64,000 nt of DNA. Origin: Trabulsiella odontotermitis (GTDB taxonomy: Bacteria; Pseudomonadota; Gammaproteobacteria; Enterobacterales; Enterobacteriaceae). Position 1 is the first letter of the stretch; each line of letters begins with the position of its first letter. A model generated the notes under the pieces. That model did no database searches. It worked only from the letters and a program-made list of their open reading frames with translations, and was not told the origin of the DNA. The stretch covers positions 124,001-188,000 of the forward strand of contig NZ_LIFX01000001.1 of NCBI RefSeq assembly GCF_001297775.1. Reading direction: 5' to 3'. Below, piece after piece: positions 47,971 to 58,511 of this stretch. The position numbers were made by a program, and so were the translations under genes.

Positions 47971-50900
47971 TTACCAGTCTGCATACGGTATCAGCGGTTG
48001 CGGCGGCAGATCCATATCGCCCTGCCAGCCCGCGGCCGAGTAGCGCACATACATCAAAAAGTGGCTCGGCGCGTAGTCTTTCGCCTGCTGAATATCGACC
48101 GCCGCGCCGACAAACCAGTTGGAGGTCACGCGGCGTTCCAGCAGCGCCCGGGCGGTGTAACCAATGCCGTTGCTGCTACTGCCTTCGGAGATCTGGCTCG
48201 CCGCCTCATCCTGCCATTGCGACGGAACTAAATTGTTCAGCGGGTAGCGCGGCATCGTTTTGGTCCGCGAGTGCGACCAGGAGCCGGAGGCGCCCAGTTC
48301 CCACGACCAGTTTTCCGTGCGTTCGCGCCACAGCACCGGCACGGCGAAGGAGAGATACGATTGCGGACTGTAATAGCCGCCCTGGCCCAGCGTATAACCG
48401 CTCAGATCTTTGTCATAATGCCAGATCATGTTGTTCAGGCCGATGGTGACGCGGCGGTTATTCTCGTTGATGACTTTGTAGTAGTAACCGGTCATCCAGC
48501 GGACGCGCCAGTTATCCTCCACGTTTTTGCCGTTCAGGCTGTCAGCGCCAAGGCTGGCCCACACACCGTTAGCTTCACCTTTGTCATAACTCATGCTGAC
48601 GCCCGCCCCGGTGGCGCGAACGCCGCCCCAGGTGGTGCCGGTGTGGCCGTCATTGTCATTATCTTTCTGCCCACCGAAGGCCAGCAATGAACTGGAAATC
48701 GGTCGGCGATGCACGTTGAGCGTATAGCCAATCGGCCCGAGATCGTCGCTGTAGCTCAGGGCACCGACCACATCAACGACGTTAAAACCGATCGGGGTGG
48801 TGCCAAGATCCATATTCCAGGTATCGTTTTTCCAGCCCACCGCAACGCTCGCGCCGCTGTCAGACTGTTTGGTGCCGCCGCGACAGCCATTGTCGCCCAG
48901 CGAACAGGTGCCCCAGCTGTCGGTGTAGGTGCCGCCGCTGGTTGAGAACGTCCCGGCATTCATGTTCACATAATCGGAGCGGAAGAACATGCGCCCGTCC
49001 GCCAGCGGCGCATCCACCTGCAACATGGTGGTGTGCGCTTTCAGATCAGAATAGCCGCCGGTACCGCTGGAGCCCCAGTAATCATGCTCAAGCGTGACGT
49101 TCAGATCCTGCTGACGATAGAGATCAGCGGCATCGCTGCGCAGTCCGCGCTTCAGCCAGTCGTCTTTCTCATCATTGCGTGTTAAGCGGGTAAAGGAGTC
49201 GTTATCCTGCGGGCGCACGGGCGTGATCCCCGTCGCCACCATCGCGTCTTTGTAATCTTCCAGCCCCTGCTGCGGATTGCCTGCTGCCGTTTCCACACGC
49301 GCGGCATCACGCAGTACCAGCGCGCTGTCCATTGATGGCGGCTGCGATTTTGCCTGCGGCACGATGCGGCTGAAGATTTGCTGCGCGCTGGCCGTATTGC
49401 CCAACCCCGACTGCACCAGCGCGACGCGGCGCTGCATGTTGAGCGCGGAATTTGCCTCCAGCGGCGGCAGTTTTGCCAGCTGTTCGCGGGCGCTGGCCTT
49501 GTCGCCAGCGGCGAGATACACCTCCACCAGCCCGAGGCGCGCATCCTGGTTTTCCGGCTCTTTCGCCAGTACCGCGTTGTACTGCGCCACGGCGGTTTGC
49601 GTATCGCCGCGCTGTTGCGCCCAGTCCGCGAGGATCAAGTCGATCCGCGTTGAGGATGGTTGCTGTTTCAGCAGTGCAATGGCCTGATCTTCCTGGCCGC
49701 CATCACGCAGGCGGTTCGCGTTATCCAGCATCTGGTTGAATTGCAGGCGGTCGGCCAGCTCGCGAATATTGTCATTCCACTGACTACGCGGCAGCCGGTT
49801 CAGGTGTGTTAATGCCGCCTGATCCTGATCGTTGCCGGAAAGGTAGAGGCCGTTGGCGTAAATCTGTTCGGGATCGTTGGGTTTCTGCTGCGCCAGGCCG
49901 CGCATCAGCGCATCGGCTTCGCTGCGTTGCCCGGCGCTGTAGAGATCGCGCGACAGACGATAGGTTACCCACACGCTGCCCGGATCGAGCGCTAAACGCT
50001 GACGCTGCAATGCCGCGGCCTGCGCCCATTTGCCGTCGTTTTCCAGCGCTGCCGCCTGCTGTGACAGGCGATCATCGGTCAGGCTGCGTTCGATATCGTC
50101 CACGCTTTTACGCTGGGCGGCGGAAAGGCTTTCAATAAAGGCGGTGGCTTTTTCCGGCGATTGCGCACGGTAAATATTGGCCAGCCCGCGCACGGCATTG
50201 CTGTTGCCGCTATCAAGACGCAGCGCCTGGCGGTAAAAACGCTCTGCGGCGGCGCTGTCTTTGCGCGCCATCGCCACATCGCCAAGACCCAGCACGGCAT
50301 AGCTGTCGGTGTTGTCCACATTCCGCGCCTGCTGATAGGTGCGCTCAGCCAGATCGAAATTACCGGCTTTCAGCGCCGCATCAGCTTTGCGGATCATCGG
50401 CCAGTAGATTTCCCAGCTCTGCGGTTTATTCTCTTCTCGCGCCAGCTGTTCCGCTTTCGCCCGGAACGCCGGATCAGCCATCTGTTTTTTTTGCTCGTCG
50501 AGCTGCGCTTTCGCCGTCGTCGCCAGATCGCCCGTCGTAAATAACAACAGGAAACGTTGCAACGCCTGGATGCTGGCGTCGTTGGTCGGCATGGTTTTGA
50601 TTTGATCGTACCAGATGTCCGCCGCCGTATTGCGCCCGGCGCTGGACTTCGCCATCTGTTCGAGGACGGTGAAAGCTTCGTCGCGCTTGTCATCATCAAA
50701 CAGCATTCTCGCCAGCGTCGATTGCAGCTGAACGTTACCCGGCATCGTTTTGTTGAGGTTCTTAAGCTGGTTCACCGCTTCGTTATGTCGCGCAGGCAAC
50801 CGCGCTACCGCAGTCCAGTATTCCACGGCCATCGCGCCGTCAGGCGGCGCGCCATTAAACAGTTTATCGTAAGTGGCGAGCCCCTCTTCGACATGGCCGG

Positions 50901-51276
50901 TGGTGGTTAACAGCCGCGCCTGTTGCAGTGCCTGCCGCCCTTCCGGCGTCGTTAACTGAATTTCACTGCGCGAGTTTTTGTAGGCGCTGGAGTCTGGTGC
51001 CAGTTTTGCCAGCCGGTCGAGCTGGGTCTGCGCGGCTGCCGCATCGCCCTGACGCAGCAGATAACGCAGCCGCGCGGCGATGACGTCAGGATTGTTGGGA
51101 TCAATCAGTTCCAGTCGATACAGCGACTGGGTGACCAGATCTTCCCGATTGCTGGCCTCCCCGACACGGACCTGATCCAGCAACTGCTGCTGGGCGGCAC
51201 TGTTGGCAGCCCAGGCAGTCGGCATCATGGCAAGGCCGAGCGACAAACTGAGTAAACTTACTGTGAACTTGCGCAT
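47971..51276 (-). CDS. bcsC: Cellulose synthase outer-membrane export protein BcsC (shortened TPR region)
   Basis: 1101-residue protein with signal peptide (ends near AWA, residue 23), a long periplasmic TPR superhelix (to about residue 740) and a C-terminal 16-strand beta-barrel that exports cellulose, ending [18 protein letters not shown]. Recalled K-12 BcsC has about 1157 residues. Around residues 279-298 this protein reads [20 protein letters not shown], where K-12 has about 56 more residues forming a canonical TPR pair. The frame is intact. Its start lies 19 bases inside the end of bcsZ, so translation is probably coupled. Confidence 0.94.
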   Translation of the reverse strand: MRKFTVSLLSLSLGLAMMPTAWAANSAAQQQLLDQVRVGEASNREDLVTQSLYRLELIDPNNPDVIAARLRYLLRQGDAAAAQTQLDRLAKLAPDSSAYKNSRSEIQLTTPEGRQALQQARLLTTTGHVEEGLATYDKLFNGAPPDGAMAVEYWTAVARLPARHNEAVNQLKNLNKTMPGNVQLQSTLARMLFDDDKRDEAFTVLEQMAKSSAGRNTAADIWYDQIKTMPTNDASIQALQRFLLLFTTGDLATTAKAQLDEQKKQMADPAFRAKAEQLAREENKPQSWEIYWPMIRKADAALKAGNFDLAERTYQQARNVDNTDSYAVLGLGDVAMARKDSAAAERFYRQALRLDSGNSNAVRGLANIYRAQSPEKATAFIESLSAAQRKSVDDIERSLTDDRLSQQAAALENDGKWAQAAALQRQRLALDPGSVWVTYRLSRDLYSAGQRSEADALMRGLAQQKPNDPEQIYANGLYLSGNDQDQAALTHLNRLPRSQWNDNIRELADRLQFNQMLDNANRLRDGGQEDQAIALLKQQPSSTRIDLILADWAQQRGDTQTAVAQYNAVLAKEPENQDARLGLVEVYLAAGDKASAREQLAKLPPLEANSALNMQRRVALVQSGLGNTASAQQIFSRIVPQAKSQPPSMDSALVLRDAARVETAAGNPQQGLEDYKDAMVATGITPVRPQDNDSFTRLTRNDEKDDWLKRGLRSDAADLYRQQDLNVTLEHDYWGSSGTGGYSDLKAHTTMLQVDAPLADGRMFFRSDYVNMNAGTFSTSGGTYTDSWGTCSLGDNGCRGGTKQSDSGASVAVGWKNDTWNMDLGTTPIGFNVVDVVGALSYSDDLGPIGYTLNVHRRPISSSLLAFGGQKDNDNDGHTGTTWGGVRATGAGVSMSYDKGEANGVWASLGADSLNGKNVEDNWRVRWMTGYYYKVINENNRRVTIGLNNMIWHYDKDLSGYTLGQGGYYSPQSYLSFAVPVLWRERTENWSWELGASGSWSHSRTKTMPRYPLNNLVPSQWQDEAASQISEGSSSNGIGYTARALLERRVTSNWFVGAAVDIQQAKDYAPSHFLMYVRYSAAGWQGDMDLPPQPLIPYADW

Positions 51277-52364
51277 TCCTGGCCCCAGTCAGGTAGTAAT
51301 TCACCGCGGGCGGTGAAACGAAAACGGTGTTGATCCCAGCCTTGTCCAAACAGGGTTAGTACATAGTTAAAATAGGCGTCCGCGCCAGGAAAGTTATCCG
51401 CGACGCGCTGGCGCTGAACGGCCTGAGCATCGCGATTTTGCAGGAAAGGCAGTAGCGAGGCAGAGAACCCGACCGGGCCGTCGTTAGTCACTTTACCGGT
51501 CGCGATATCCACTTTCTCCGGCGGCAGCCCTTCACGGGTGGTTTGCACCGCCATCGGGTTAAAGCGTTTGAGCAGACGCGCCTTTTGCGGATCGCTGTCA
51601 TGCAGCATGCCCGCCCACAGATAGACGCGAATGGCGTCATAACTGCCGACCAGCGTTTTATCCTGTTTTAACTGCCAGCCTTTGCCTTTTTCATAGCGCA
51701 CCCAGTCCGGCGAAAAGCCTTTCGGCGCGGTTTCCAGCAGCAGGCGCAGGTTGGTTTCGCGCAGCGTGCTCCATGGCGCGCCGAGGCGGGCAAAGTAGCT
51801 GGTCAGTTGCGGCGGGAAATAGCTGGGGTTGAAGCGCCAGCTTTTGTCGTCGACAAAACCGACTTTCCCCGGCAACAGCATCGACCCCAGCCCCGGCACG
51901 GTCACCACTTCGTCTTTGGCGATCCGCAACAGCAGCCCTTTCCCGACGTCGCTGTAGCGTGGTTCTTTCCACAACCGCCCGGCTTCCATCAGCGACCAGG
52001 CGATCCACAGATCGGCATCCGACGCGGAATTGCTGTCGATTACCGTCCATTTATCCTGATTTTTACCCCACAGCCAGGCGGGCAAATTCGCGCTCAGATC
52101 GCCCCCGGCGAGATTGTCCCGTGTCCAGTCATACAGCGTGGCAAACGCCTGGCGGTCATTCGCCACCAGCGCGAAGAACATGGCATAGCTTTGCCCTTCC
52201 GAGGTGGTCACTTTGCGCGCGTCGCTGGGGTCGATAACGCGCCCGCCGTCGCTGATATAGTCCTTTTTAAACTGGTCCCATGCCGGCCAGCGACAGGCGG
52301 CGTTCGCCTGTACGGTGACCAGCAGCGTCAACACCAGCGCCATCCAGCGGGCTACGTTCATCAT
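51258..52364 (-). CDS. bcsZ: Periplasmic endo-1,4-beta-glucanase BcsZ
   Basis: 368-residue GH8 cellulase that trims or releases cellulose chains in the periplasm and is needed for proper fibre output. A signal peptide (1-22) ends VQANA. The acid catalyst Glu lies in [11 protein letters not shown] (residue 56), and the conserved Asp of [12 protein letters not shown] follows about 190 residues later. Two ATG codons stand at the start (52364 and 52361). It lies three bases after bcsB and overlaps bcsC by 19 bases. Confidence 0.95.
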   Translation of the reverse strand: MMNVARWMALVLTLLVTVQANAACRWPAWDQFKKDYISDGGRVIDPSDARKVTTSEGQSYAMFFALVANDRQAFATLYDWTRDNLAGGDLSANLPAWLWGKNQDKWTVIDSNSASDADLWIAWSLMEAGRLWKEPRYSDVGKGLLLRIAKDEVVTVPGLGSMLLPGKVGFVDDKSWRFNPSYFPPQLTSYFARLGAPWSTLRETNLRLLLETAPKGFSPDWVRYEKGKGWQLKQDKTLVGSYDAIRVYLWAGMLHDSDPQKARLLKRFNPMAVQTTREGLPPEKVDIATGKVTNDGPVGFSASLLPFLQNRDAQAVQRQRVADNFPGADAYFNYVLTLFGQGWDQHRFRFTARGELLPDWGQECASSQ

Positions 52365-52367
52365 CGT

Positions 52368-54767
52368 TTACTCGTCATCACCTGGCGTCAGGCGACGACG
52401 GCTGATGATGCGCAACAGACGCCACAGCACCCACGCCAGTAGCACGACGCTTATCGCCGCCAGCACGGCCAGCAGGATCGGATGGTTAGAGAGCGCATAC
52501 CAGACGCGTTCAAACCACGGCAGATGACCGACGTAATAAATATCGCCCACACGCAGGCTGCTGACGCCCGCTTCGCGGATCACCGAGACCGAGCCGAACA
52601 TCACCGCACGCTTGCCGCTGTCGTTCATCGCGTCATTCAGCAGTTCATAACCACGCGGGCTGTCTGCCAGCAGCGCGACCACGCTGCGCTGATCGTTATA
52701 CGGCGACTGAAAACCGACAATCGCGGCCATCGGGCCAGATGAGGTGACACTGGTCTGCGCGTTCGCCTTACGCGCCTCGGCATCCATCATCACTGACGGC
52801 AGCGCATTGTGGCGCACCGGCGTTTTCACCCAGCTCTTCGTGGCATCAACCAGCAGATCGATCTGTTTGTCATCCTTCAGTTTTTCCGGGATGGTGCCGA
52901 TCAGCAGGATATCGGCGTCTTTGTCCTGAATTTTGCTGCCATCGTCGGTGACTGTCAGGTTAACCGCCGGGAAGCCGGTCTGTGCACCGATTTCACCCAC
53001 GGTATTCAGCATCGTGCCAAGCTGGCCCTGATCCGGGGTTTTCGGCATGACGACGATAGAGTCGGAGAGATCCGCCATCCGGCTGAACGGGAAGCCCGCA
53101 TTGGCGAACGCACGCAGATCCGGCATCGCCAGGAAGTGATAGTAGTTGGAGAAATCGATGGTGGAATCGTCGCTCACGACAACATGGTTCATCACCGGCT
53201 GGAAGGTAATACAGTTTTCAATCGTTCCGCCCGGCATCGGGTTCATGTACTGGAAGTCAAAGCGCAACTGGTTGGTAGCGCCCAGTTGCAACGCCGGAAT
53301 TTGCACGTCGTTTTTGCCGTCCAGCAGCCCCTGCAACACCGGCAGGCGCATGATCAACTTATTCGCTTCCTGGGTGCTGTTGAGGTTGAACGACTGCAGG
53401 AACTGATTGTTCAGGCTGATATCCATCCGCGAACTGTCTTTCACCGGTGGCATGGTGTAACGGTATTTAAGATCCATATCGATCCCGCTGCTGCGCAGCA
53501 GGTAAAGATCCGGCGGCAGGTTCAGCGACAGCGAAATCGCGGTCGGATTAAGCCCGGTGGACTGCAGTTGTTGATCGTAAGATTTCAGTTCGCCAAAGGT
53601 GACCGGGCTGTCGGTGCGGATCCAGTTCGGCGCATCGTACGGCTTACGCGCCAGCAACGGCTTCACATCGTCCACCACCACGCTATTGCCACGGAACAGA
53701 ATGTTCCCCTGAGCAAGCCCTTTCGCCGCCTGCATCAGGTCTTTATCATCGCGACCCAATATCACCAGCAGCTTGATGTACGGCTTATCCGGGTGGCTGA
53801 TCATTTCTACGGTCGGCGCTTTTACCGCCGGGTGATCACGCAGGAAATCCGGGCGCTTGTCGTTGGTCGCCAGCACCACCGCATTGCGATCCGGCAATGT
53901 GTTATAGAGCACCGGGAACGTCTGTCCACGCCAGTTGGCACGGGAACCGAACCAGGAGGCGATAAGCCCGGCGGCCTGTTGCTGCATGACGTCCGGCGCA
54001 CCGGCAAAGACCATCGGCAGCGTCAGCGGACGGTTGTCGCGCGGGTCAAAGAACGGCACCGGGAAATGCGACAGATCGTTCTGCACTTCCAATGTCTGGA
54101 AGGTTAAATCCAGCGCGCTGCTGCGCCCGACGTCCATCCACAGCGTGGTGCTGGACGGGTTTTCACACACGTCGCGGTAGTGGCCGACAAAGACCAGTCG
54201 CACACGGTTGAGATCGGTAATGTAGAGCGGGTCGATGGGTAGTTGCGCGCTGACCTTTTTCCCGAGCTGCTCCGGCGTCACCGGCAGCACGCCCATCAGT
54301 TCATCATTCAGATAGACCTTCAGTTGCGACTGCACCGGCAACAGTGAAGGCGAAGGCGTATAGTCGAGATTCAGTATCGCTTTAGTCACCACTTCATCAC
54401 TGCGGGTGCCGAAATCGATATAACCGTCAGGGTTGGCGCCGCGAAGCAATATGCTGCCCGGCGCCGGGGCGATCTGGGCGAAGGACAATTTCACTTCGCG
54501 CGATGGCGTGTTGTTATCCACCACCACGGCAGGACTGGCGGGCGGCGTCGCACCCGGTTCGGCGGTAGTGGTGGTTGGCCCGGGTGCCACGGTCGTGGTG
54601 GCCGGTGAAGGCGCAACCGTCGTCGTGCTGTCCTGGCTCTGCGTCGCAACAGGCTGCGCCGGAGCCGCAGTAGCCGCGCCGGTTTCAGGTTCCGCGTAAG
54701 TTGTGATCGGCAGCATGCTGCTCATGCCCACCGCTACTGCACACATCCAGAATAGTTTTCTTTTCAT
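52368..54767 (-). CDS. bcsB: Cellulose synthase periplasmic subunit BcsB
   Basis: 799-residue protein: signal peptide, then carbohydrate-binding and ferredoxin-like domains in the periplasm, and a C-terminal membrane anchor (HPILLAVLAAISVVLLAWVLWR) that docks on BcsA. After the signal peptide there is a low-complexity Thr/Pro/Ala linker (about residues 28-85) with repeated TTTVAP/TTTAEP units, longer than in K-12 (about 779 residues in all). The frame extends to 54863, inside bcsA, but the ATG at 54767 (MKRKLFWMCAVA) is the family start, 10 bases after the bcsA stop. Confidence 0.95.
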   Translation of the reverse strand: MKRKLFWMCAVAVGMSSMLPITTYAEPETGAATAAPAQPVATQSQDSTTTVAPSPATTTVAPGPTTTTAEPGATPPASPAVVVDNNTPSREVKLSFAQIAPAPGSILLRGANPDGYIDFGTRSDEVVTKAILNLDYTPSPSLLPVQSQLKVYLNDELMGVLPVTPEQLGKKVSAQLPIDPLYITDLNRVRLVFVGHYRDVCENPSSTTLWMDVGRSSALDLTFQTLEVQNDLSHFPVPFFDPRDNRPLTLPMVFAGAPDVMQQQAAGLIASWFGSRANWRGQTFPVLYNTLPDRNAVVLATNDKRPDFLRDHPAVKAPTVEMISHPDKPYIKLLVILGRDDKDLMQAAKGLAQGNILFRGNSVVVDDVKPLLARKPYDAPNWIRTDSPVTFGELKSYDQQLQSTGLNPTAISLSLNLPPDLYLLRSSGIDMDLKYRYTMPPVKDSSRMDISLNNQFLQSFNLNSTQEANKLIMRLPVLQGLLDGKNDVQIPALQLGATNQLRFDFQYMNPMPGGTIENCITFQPVMNHVVVSDDSTIDFSNYYHFLAMPDLRAFANAGFPFSRMADLSDSIVVMPKTPDQGQLGTMLNTVGEIGAQTGFPAVNLTVTDDGSKIQDKDADILLIGTIPEKLKDDKQIDLLVDATKSWVKTPVRHNALPSVMMDAEARKANAQTSVTSSGPMAAIVGFQSPYNDQRSVVALLADSPRGYELLNDAMNDSGKRAVMFGSVSVIREAGVSSLRVGDIYYVGHLPWFERVWYALSNHPILLAVLAAISVVLLAWVLWRLLRIISRRRLTPGDDE

Positions 54768-54777
54768 CGCGTAATCA

Positions 54778-57396
54778 TCATTGTTGAGCCATAGCCGGTT
54801 CCGGTTGACGTGCCGTCGCGTCCTGCTTCGGGCGTCTCGGAATAAACGAAACAACCCAGCCAACCAGTGAAGTGAGTGACCGAAAAATATATTTCACGGA
54901 CGGGGGTGAAAATTCCGCGAGATGGCGGTAACCGCGGAACCCCAGTTTCAGGATATCCAGCAGGCTTTCCAGCGGTTTATCTTCCGGGAAGCTGTCCTGC
55001 CAGAGCGCCCACGTATCTGCACGGGCGAACGTACACTGCACAAAATCGATATGTTGCTGGTTGGTCATCGGCAGCAGTTTCAGACCCACTTCGCTGCCAT
55101 GAACCCTCGCCACCAGCGACGGGAAGGCATACTCCTGCTGGCCGCGCTTGAGCAACAGATGCACTTTCTGCCCTTCCAGCACCTGCGCTTCGCCGTTAAT
55201 GCTGATCCCCAGCCCGCCGTCGGAGAAGTCGTGGACGGTACAGGAGAACAGGTGACCGTCTTCGCGTGCCAGCGCCGCAGGCATGGTCATCTCCACACGG
55301 TGCGAGCGACGCACCTGTTTGCTCTCGACCGACACCGCCACCGCGCCGCCGAGGATGATCATGTTATAGAACACCCACAGCAAACTGACCCACACGGTAA
55401 GGATTTCATTTTCCGGGCCGTAGAAATAACGCCAGATACCGAATAACACCCCGACCAGATTCAGCAATACGAGGTAGATGTAGGGGCGGGAAATCACCCA
55501 GTCGACATACTCCTCTTCCACCAGACCACCTTTCGCCGTGACGTTGAACGTGCCTTTATGCGGATTAATCAGCGCCACCAGCGTCGGTGGCGCAATATAC
55601 CAGGCCAGCACCGTTTCGTAGATTTCACTCCAGAACGAATGGCGGAATTTCCCCTGGATCTTCGAGTTCGTCAGGCTGGCGTGGATCATGTGCGGCAGGA
55701 CGAACAGCGCAATCATGATCGCCGGGGCGTAAATGATGTACGCATGCAGTAACAGGAAGGCCAGCGGCGCGGTGAGGAAGATCAGTCGCGGAATACCGGA
55801 CAGGAAGTGGAACATGGCGTTGAGGTAGCAGATCCGCTGGGCGAACTTCAGCCCTTTGCCAAACAGCGGGTTATCGAGACGGAAAATTTGCACCATGCCG
55901 CGCGCCCAGCGAATACGCTGGCCGATGTGCGCCGACAGGCTTTCCGTCGCCAGCCCCGCTGCCTGCGGAATACGCATATACGCGGAGGTGTAACCGCGAC
56001 GGTGCAGGCGCAGCGAGGTGTGCGCATCTTCGGTCACGGTTTCGACGGCGATACCGCCAATCTCATCCAGCGGTTTACGACGGATAACGGCGCATGACCC
56101 ACAGAAGAAGGTGGCATCCCACATGTCGTTACCGTCCTGCACCAGGCCGTAAAACAGTGTGCCTTCGTTCGGTGTTTTACGAAAACGCCCGAGGTTGCGC
56201 TCAAACGGGTCTGGCGAGAAGAAGTGGTGCGGCGTCTGCATGACCGCCAGTTTTGGATCTTTCAGGAACCAGCCGACGGTCATCTGCAGGAACGAGCGCG
56301 TCGGGACGTGGTCACAGTCGAAAATCGATACCAGATCGCCCTTCGCCATCTTCAGCGCATTGTTGATATTACCGGCCTTCGCGTGCTCGTGGGTGGTGCG
56401 CGCGACGTAATGCACGCCCAGGTTTTTGGCAAACTGGCGAAACTCTTCGCGCCCGCCGTCGTCGAGGATCCAGATATTCAGTTTGTCTTTCGGCCAGTCG
56501 ATACCGAGCGAAGCGTAAACCGTGTTTCTGACCACGCTCAGATCTTCGTTATAGGTCGGAACGAAAATATCTACCGCGGGCCACAACGCAGTGTCTTTCG
56601 GCAGTGAAACCGGATGGCGGTTGAGCGGCCAGACGACCTGGAAAAAGCCCAGCACCAGCACAATCCAGGCGTAAGTTTCCGCAAACAGCAGGATCATGCC
56701 GCAGACCAGGCTCACCGGATCGTTCCAGTTGAGCGTCGAGGTGTAACGCCACCAGATGTACCGGCAGGAGACGGTGAGCGACAGTACAATGAGCATCAGC
56801 GCCGAGAAGCGCCCCGGAATGCGGCGAATAAACAGCGCCACGCCCCACAGCAGCATCAGGAAAATAAACTGTGACAGCGGATTAAACGGCTGCGTGACGC
56901 AGATTAGCGCCAGCAGAAACGACAGGAACATAATCACGCCGAGGATCGTTTTGCGCAATCGTGGATCCAGGTGCCCCAGCTCTTTTTGGTCGTCAAGATG
57001 CTCCGTTTTTTCGCTGATCCGCGACGGCAGGTTTTCCAGCCACTGGTGATAACGCCCCTGCAGATCTTTCAGTGACTTGAACGAGCGCCAGCTACCCTCT
57101 CTACGCGGTTGCGGCGTTCGGGTGGTCAGCAGCCAGGCCAGTTGTAACAAATAGCGCGCCGGATCTAACGGCCGTGGGCGATGCGGATCGATATGCGGAA
57201 AATAGTCGCGCTGCCGTTCACGGATCCGCTGCCAGCGGGGATGCTCCAGCGGAATAAACGTCCAGGCCAGTGCCACCCAAAAACAGGCCAGCGTCGCGCC
57301 GAGCCAGGAGGCGCCGTGGCGACGATAATCCCGGAAGCGCGCATTGAGCGACGCCGCCACTGGCGGCGCGAGAAACAGCCCGGTGAGGCGGATCAT
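54778..57396 (-). CDS. bcsA: Cellulose synthase catalytic subunit BcsA
   Basis: 872-residue GT2 synthase that polymerises UDP-glucose and threads cellulose through the inner membrane. Catalytic motifs are DDGGREEF, DCDHVP (DxD), TEDAHTSLR and QRIRWARGM. The C-terminal PilZ domain has the c-di-GMP motifs RRSHR and DFSDGGLG. The frame extends to 57444, but the ATG at 57396 overlaps the bcsQ stop by four bases and gives the same length as K-12. Confidence 0.97.
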   Translation of the reverse strand: MIRLTGLFLAPPVAASLNARFRDYRRHGASWLGATLACFWVALAWTFIPLEHPRWQRIRERQRDYFPHIDPHRPRPLDPARYLLQLAWLLTTRTPQPRREGSWRSFKSLKDLQGRYHQWLENLPSRISEKTEHLDDQKELGHLDPRLRKTILGVIMFLSFLLALICVTQPFNPLSQFIFLMLLWGVALFIRRIPGRFSALMLIVLSLTVSCRYIWWRYTSTLNWNDPVSLVCGMILLFAETYAWIVLVLGFFQVVWPLNRHPVSLPKDTALWPAVDIFVPTYNEDLSVVRNTVYASLGIDWPKDKLNIWILDDGGREEFRQFAKNLGVHYVARTTHEHAKAGNINNALKMAKGDLVSIFDCDHVPTRSFLQMTVGWFLKDPKLAVMQTPHHFFSPDPFERNLGRFRKTPNEGTLFYGLVQDGNDMWDATFFCGSCAVIRRKPLDEIGGIAVETVTEDAHTSLRLHRRGYTSAYMRIPQAAGLATESLSAHIGQRIRWARGMVQIFRLDNPLFGKGLKFAQRICYLNAMFHFLSGIPRLIFLTAPLAFLLLHAYIIYAPAIMIALFVLPHMIHASLTNSKIQGKFRHSFWSEIYETVLAWYIAPPTLVALINPHKGTFNVTAKGGLVEEEYVDWVISRPYIYLVLLNLVGVLFGIWRYFYGPENEILTVWVSLLWVFYNMIILGGAVAVSVESKQVRRSHRVEMTMPAALAREDGHLFSCTVHDFSDGGLGISINGEAQVLEGQKVHLLLKRGQQEYAFPSLVARVHGSEVGLKLLPMTNQQHIDFVQCTFARADTWALWQDSFPEDKPLESLLDILKLGFRGYRHLAEFSPPSVKYIFRSLTSLVGWVVSFIPRRPKQDATARQPEPAMAQQ

Positions 57397-58145
57397 GTTT
57401 CGCTCCCGACAGGCGTTCGCACCCCGGCGTAATGCAGCAGGCACCAGTTTGCCAGGGTGATGATTTCTTCGGCGGCCAGCGCGTTGCTGCGGTATTCGCC
57501 CAGCGGCTGCTTCGCGCCCATGCTTTCGGCCACCGCTTCATCACGGTGGATAGCCACCGGCAACAGACGGCGCTGGCTTTGCAGCCAGATCTGGTAGATA
57601 TCGTCCTGAATCTGGCTACCCACCCGCAGGTGGTTAATCAGCACATGCGCATTGGCGGGTAGCGCCTGTTGATGCAGCCGCACGTGGCAGTTGGTATCCG
57701 GGTTAACAATGGCCAGCGTGTGGTGGCACGCTTCCAGCAGCGGCTGTGTGTGAGGTAAATAGCCGTGCGGCAGATCGACCAAAATCCACTGGTAGTTGCC
57801 GGATGCATGAAGCTCGCGAAGCATATCGCCAAGCCGGGACCAGGCCGTCTGCAGGGAATAAAAGTTTTCCTGCTCGGCTGGCGTCAACTGACCAAAGGGC
57901 AGGAGGTCAATTTGCGTGGTGTAGCGCATCCCGGCGTCGCGCCACTCTTTTTCGTCCAGCAGTGCACGCATCCATCCGTCGCGATGAATGAAATCAATGT
58001 TGAATGACAGGCGCAGCATATTGTCCGGAGAAGCATCAACCACCAGGACCGTCTCACCCAGAGACTGTAATGCCCAGGCCAACGCTGCAGTGATCGACGT
58101 GGTACCCACGCCACCACGAACGCCTTGTAATCCCAGAATAGCCAT
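57393..58145 (-). CDS. bcsQ: Cellulose biosynthesis ATPase BcsQ (intact)
   Basis: 250-residue MinD/ParA-type ATPase needed for cellulose synthesis and polar localisation of the Bcs machine with BcsR and BcsE. The Walker A region is GVRGGVGTTSITAALAW (about residues 8-24), followed by VVDASPDN. In K-12 laboratory strains bcsQ carries an early stop codon; here the frame is open throughout, so cellulose production is likely possible. It overlaps bcsA by four bases. Confidence 0.95.
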   Translation of the reverse strand: MAILGLQGVRGGVGTTSITAALAWALQSLGETVLVVDASPDNMLRLSFNIDFIHRDGWMRALLDEKEWRDAGMRYTTQIDLLPFGQLTPAEQENFYSLQTAWSRLGDMLRELHASGNYQWILVDLPHGYLPHTQPLLEACHHTLAIVNPDTNCHVRLHQQALPANAHVLINHLRVGSQIQDDIYQIWLQSQRRLLPVAIHRDEAVAESMGAKQPLGEYRSNALAAEEIITLANWCLLHYAGVRTPVGSET

Positions 58146-58159
58146 CCACGGCTTCCTTC

Positions 58160-58351
58160 TTATTGATGCTCAGCCAACTCGGCCAACAGTGGCCAACGTT
58201 TCAGGGCTGAGGCTAACTGATCGCGCTGGGAAATATCAGTGTAATCAATTTCCGGCAATGAGAATGCCCGGCTCAGTGCCATAAAATCATTTTGAAAGGT
58301 ATATCCGAGCGAAGGATCCGTCGGAGTTATTGGCTCATCATTACCAGACAT
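58160..58351 (-). CDS. bcsR: Cellulose biosynthesis protein BcsR
   Basis: Small regulatory subunit of 63 residues that binds BcsQ and stabilises the Bcs complex. The C-terminal half (SLPEIDYTDISQRDQLASAL, then KRWPLLAE) is the conserved part. A GTG at 58363 is in frame, but it overlaps the ribosome site AGGTGG. The ATG at 58351 is eight bases after that site and is preferred. It is first in the bcsRQABZC operon. Older name: yhjR. Confidence 0.92.
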   Translation of the reverse strand: MSGNDEPITPTDPSLGYTFQNDFMALSRAFSLPEIDYTDISQRDQLASALKRWPLLAELAEHQ

Positions 58352-58394
58352 TTTTTGATCCACCTGGACTAAAATGTGTGTTCAATAGTGAATA

Positions 58395-58411
58395 CATTGC
58401 TTTCAGCAATG
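58395..58411. promoter_or_regulatory. Palindrome in the bcsR / bcsE divergent region
   Basis: Perfect seven-base arms CATTGCT and AGCAATG with a three-base spacer, 44 bases before bcsR and 101 before bcsE. The 160-base divergent region is AT-rich and must hold the promoters of both cellulose operons. The palindrome is a candidate operator; the binding protein is unknown. Confidence 0.4.
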
Positions 58412-58511
58412 AAATACGGTTTACATGCTAAATCTGATGTTCTTTAATTTCAATGTTAGGTTTATTCTCTCGCTTTCGCTAGTAAACTGATTAACAGGTA
58501 AATTTGAATCG

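Noticed and set aside
47971-51276. Possible frameshift or pseudogene in bcsC because of its short length
   Set aside because: The frame is continuous, both flanks align in the same frame and the C-terminal barrel is complete; the difference is an in-frame loss.
52809-54107. 432-codon open frame on the plus strand
   Set aside because: Antisense to bcsB; composition is that of a shadow frame.
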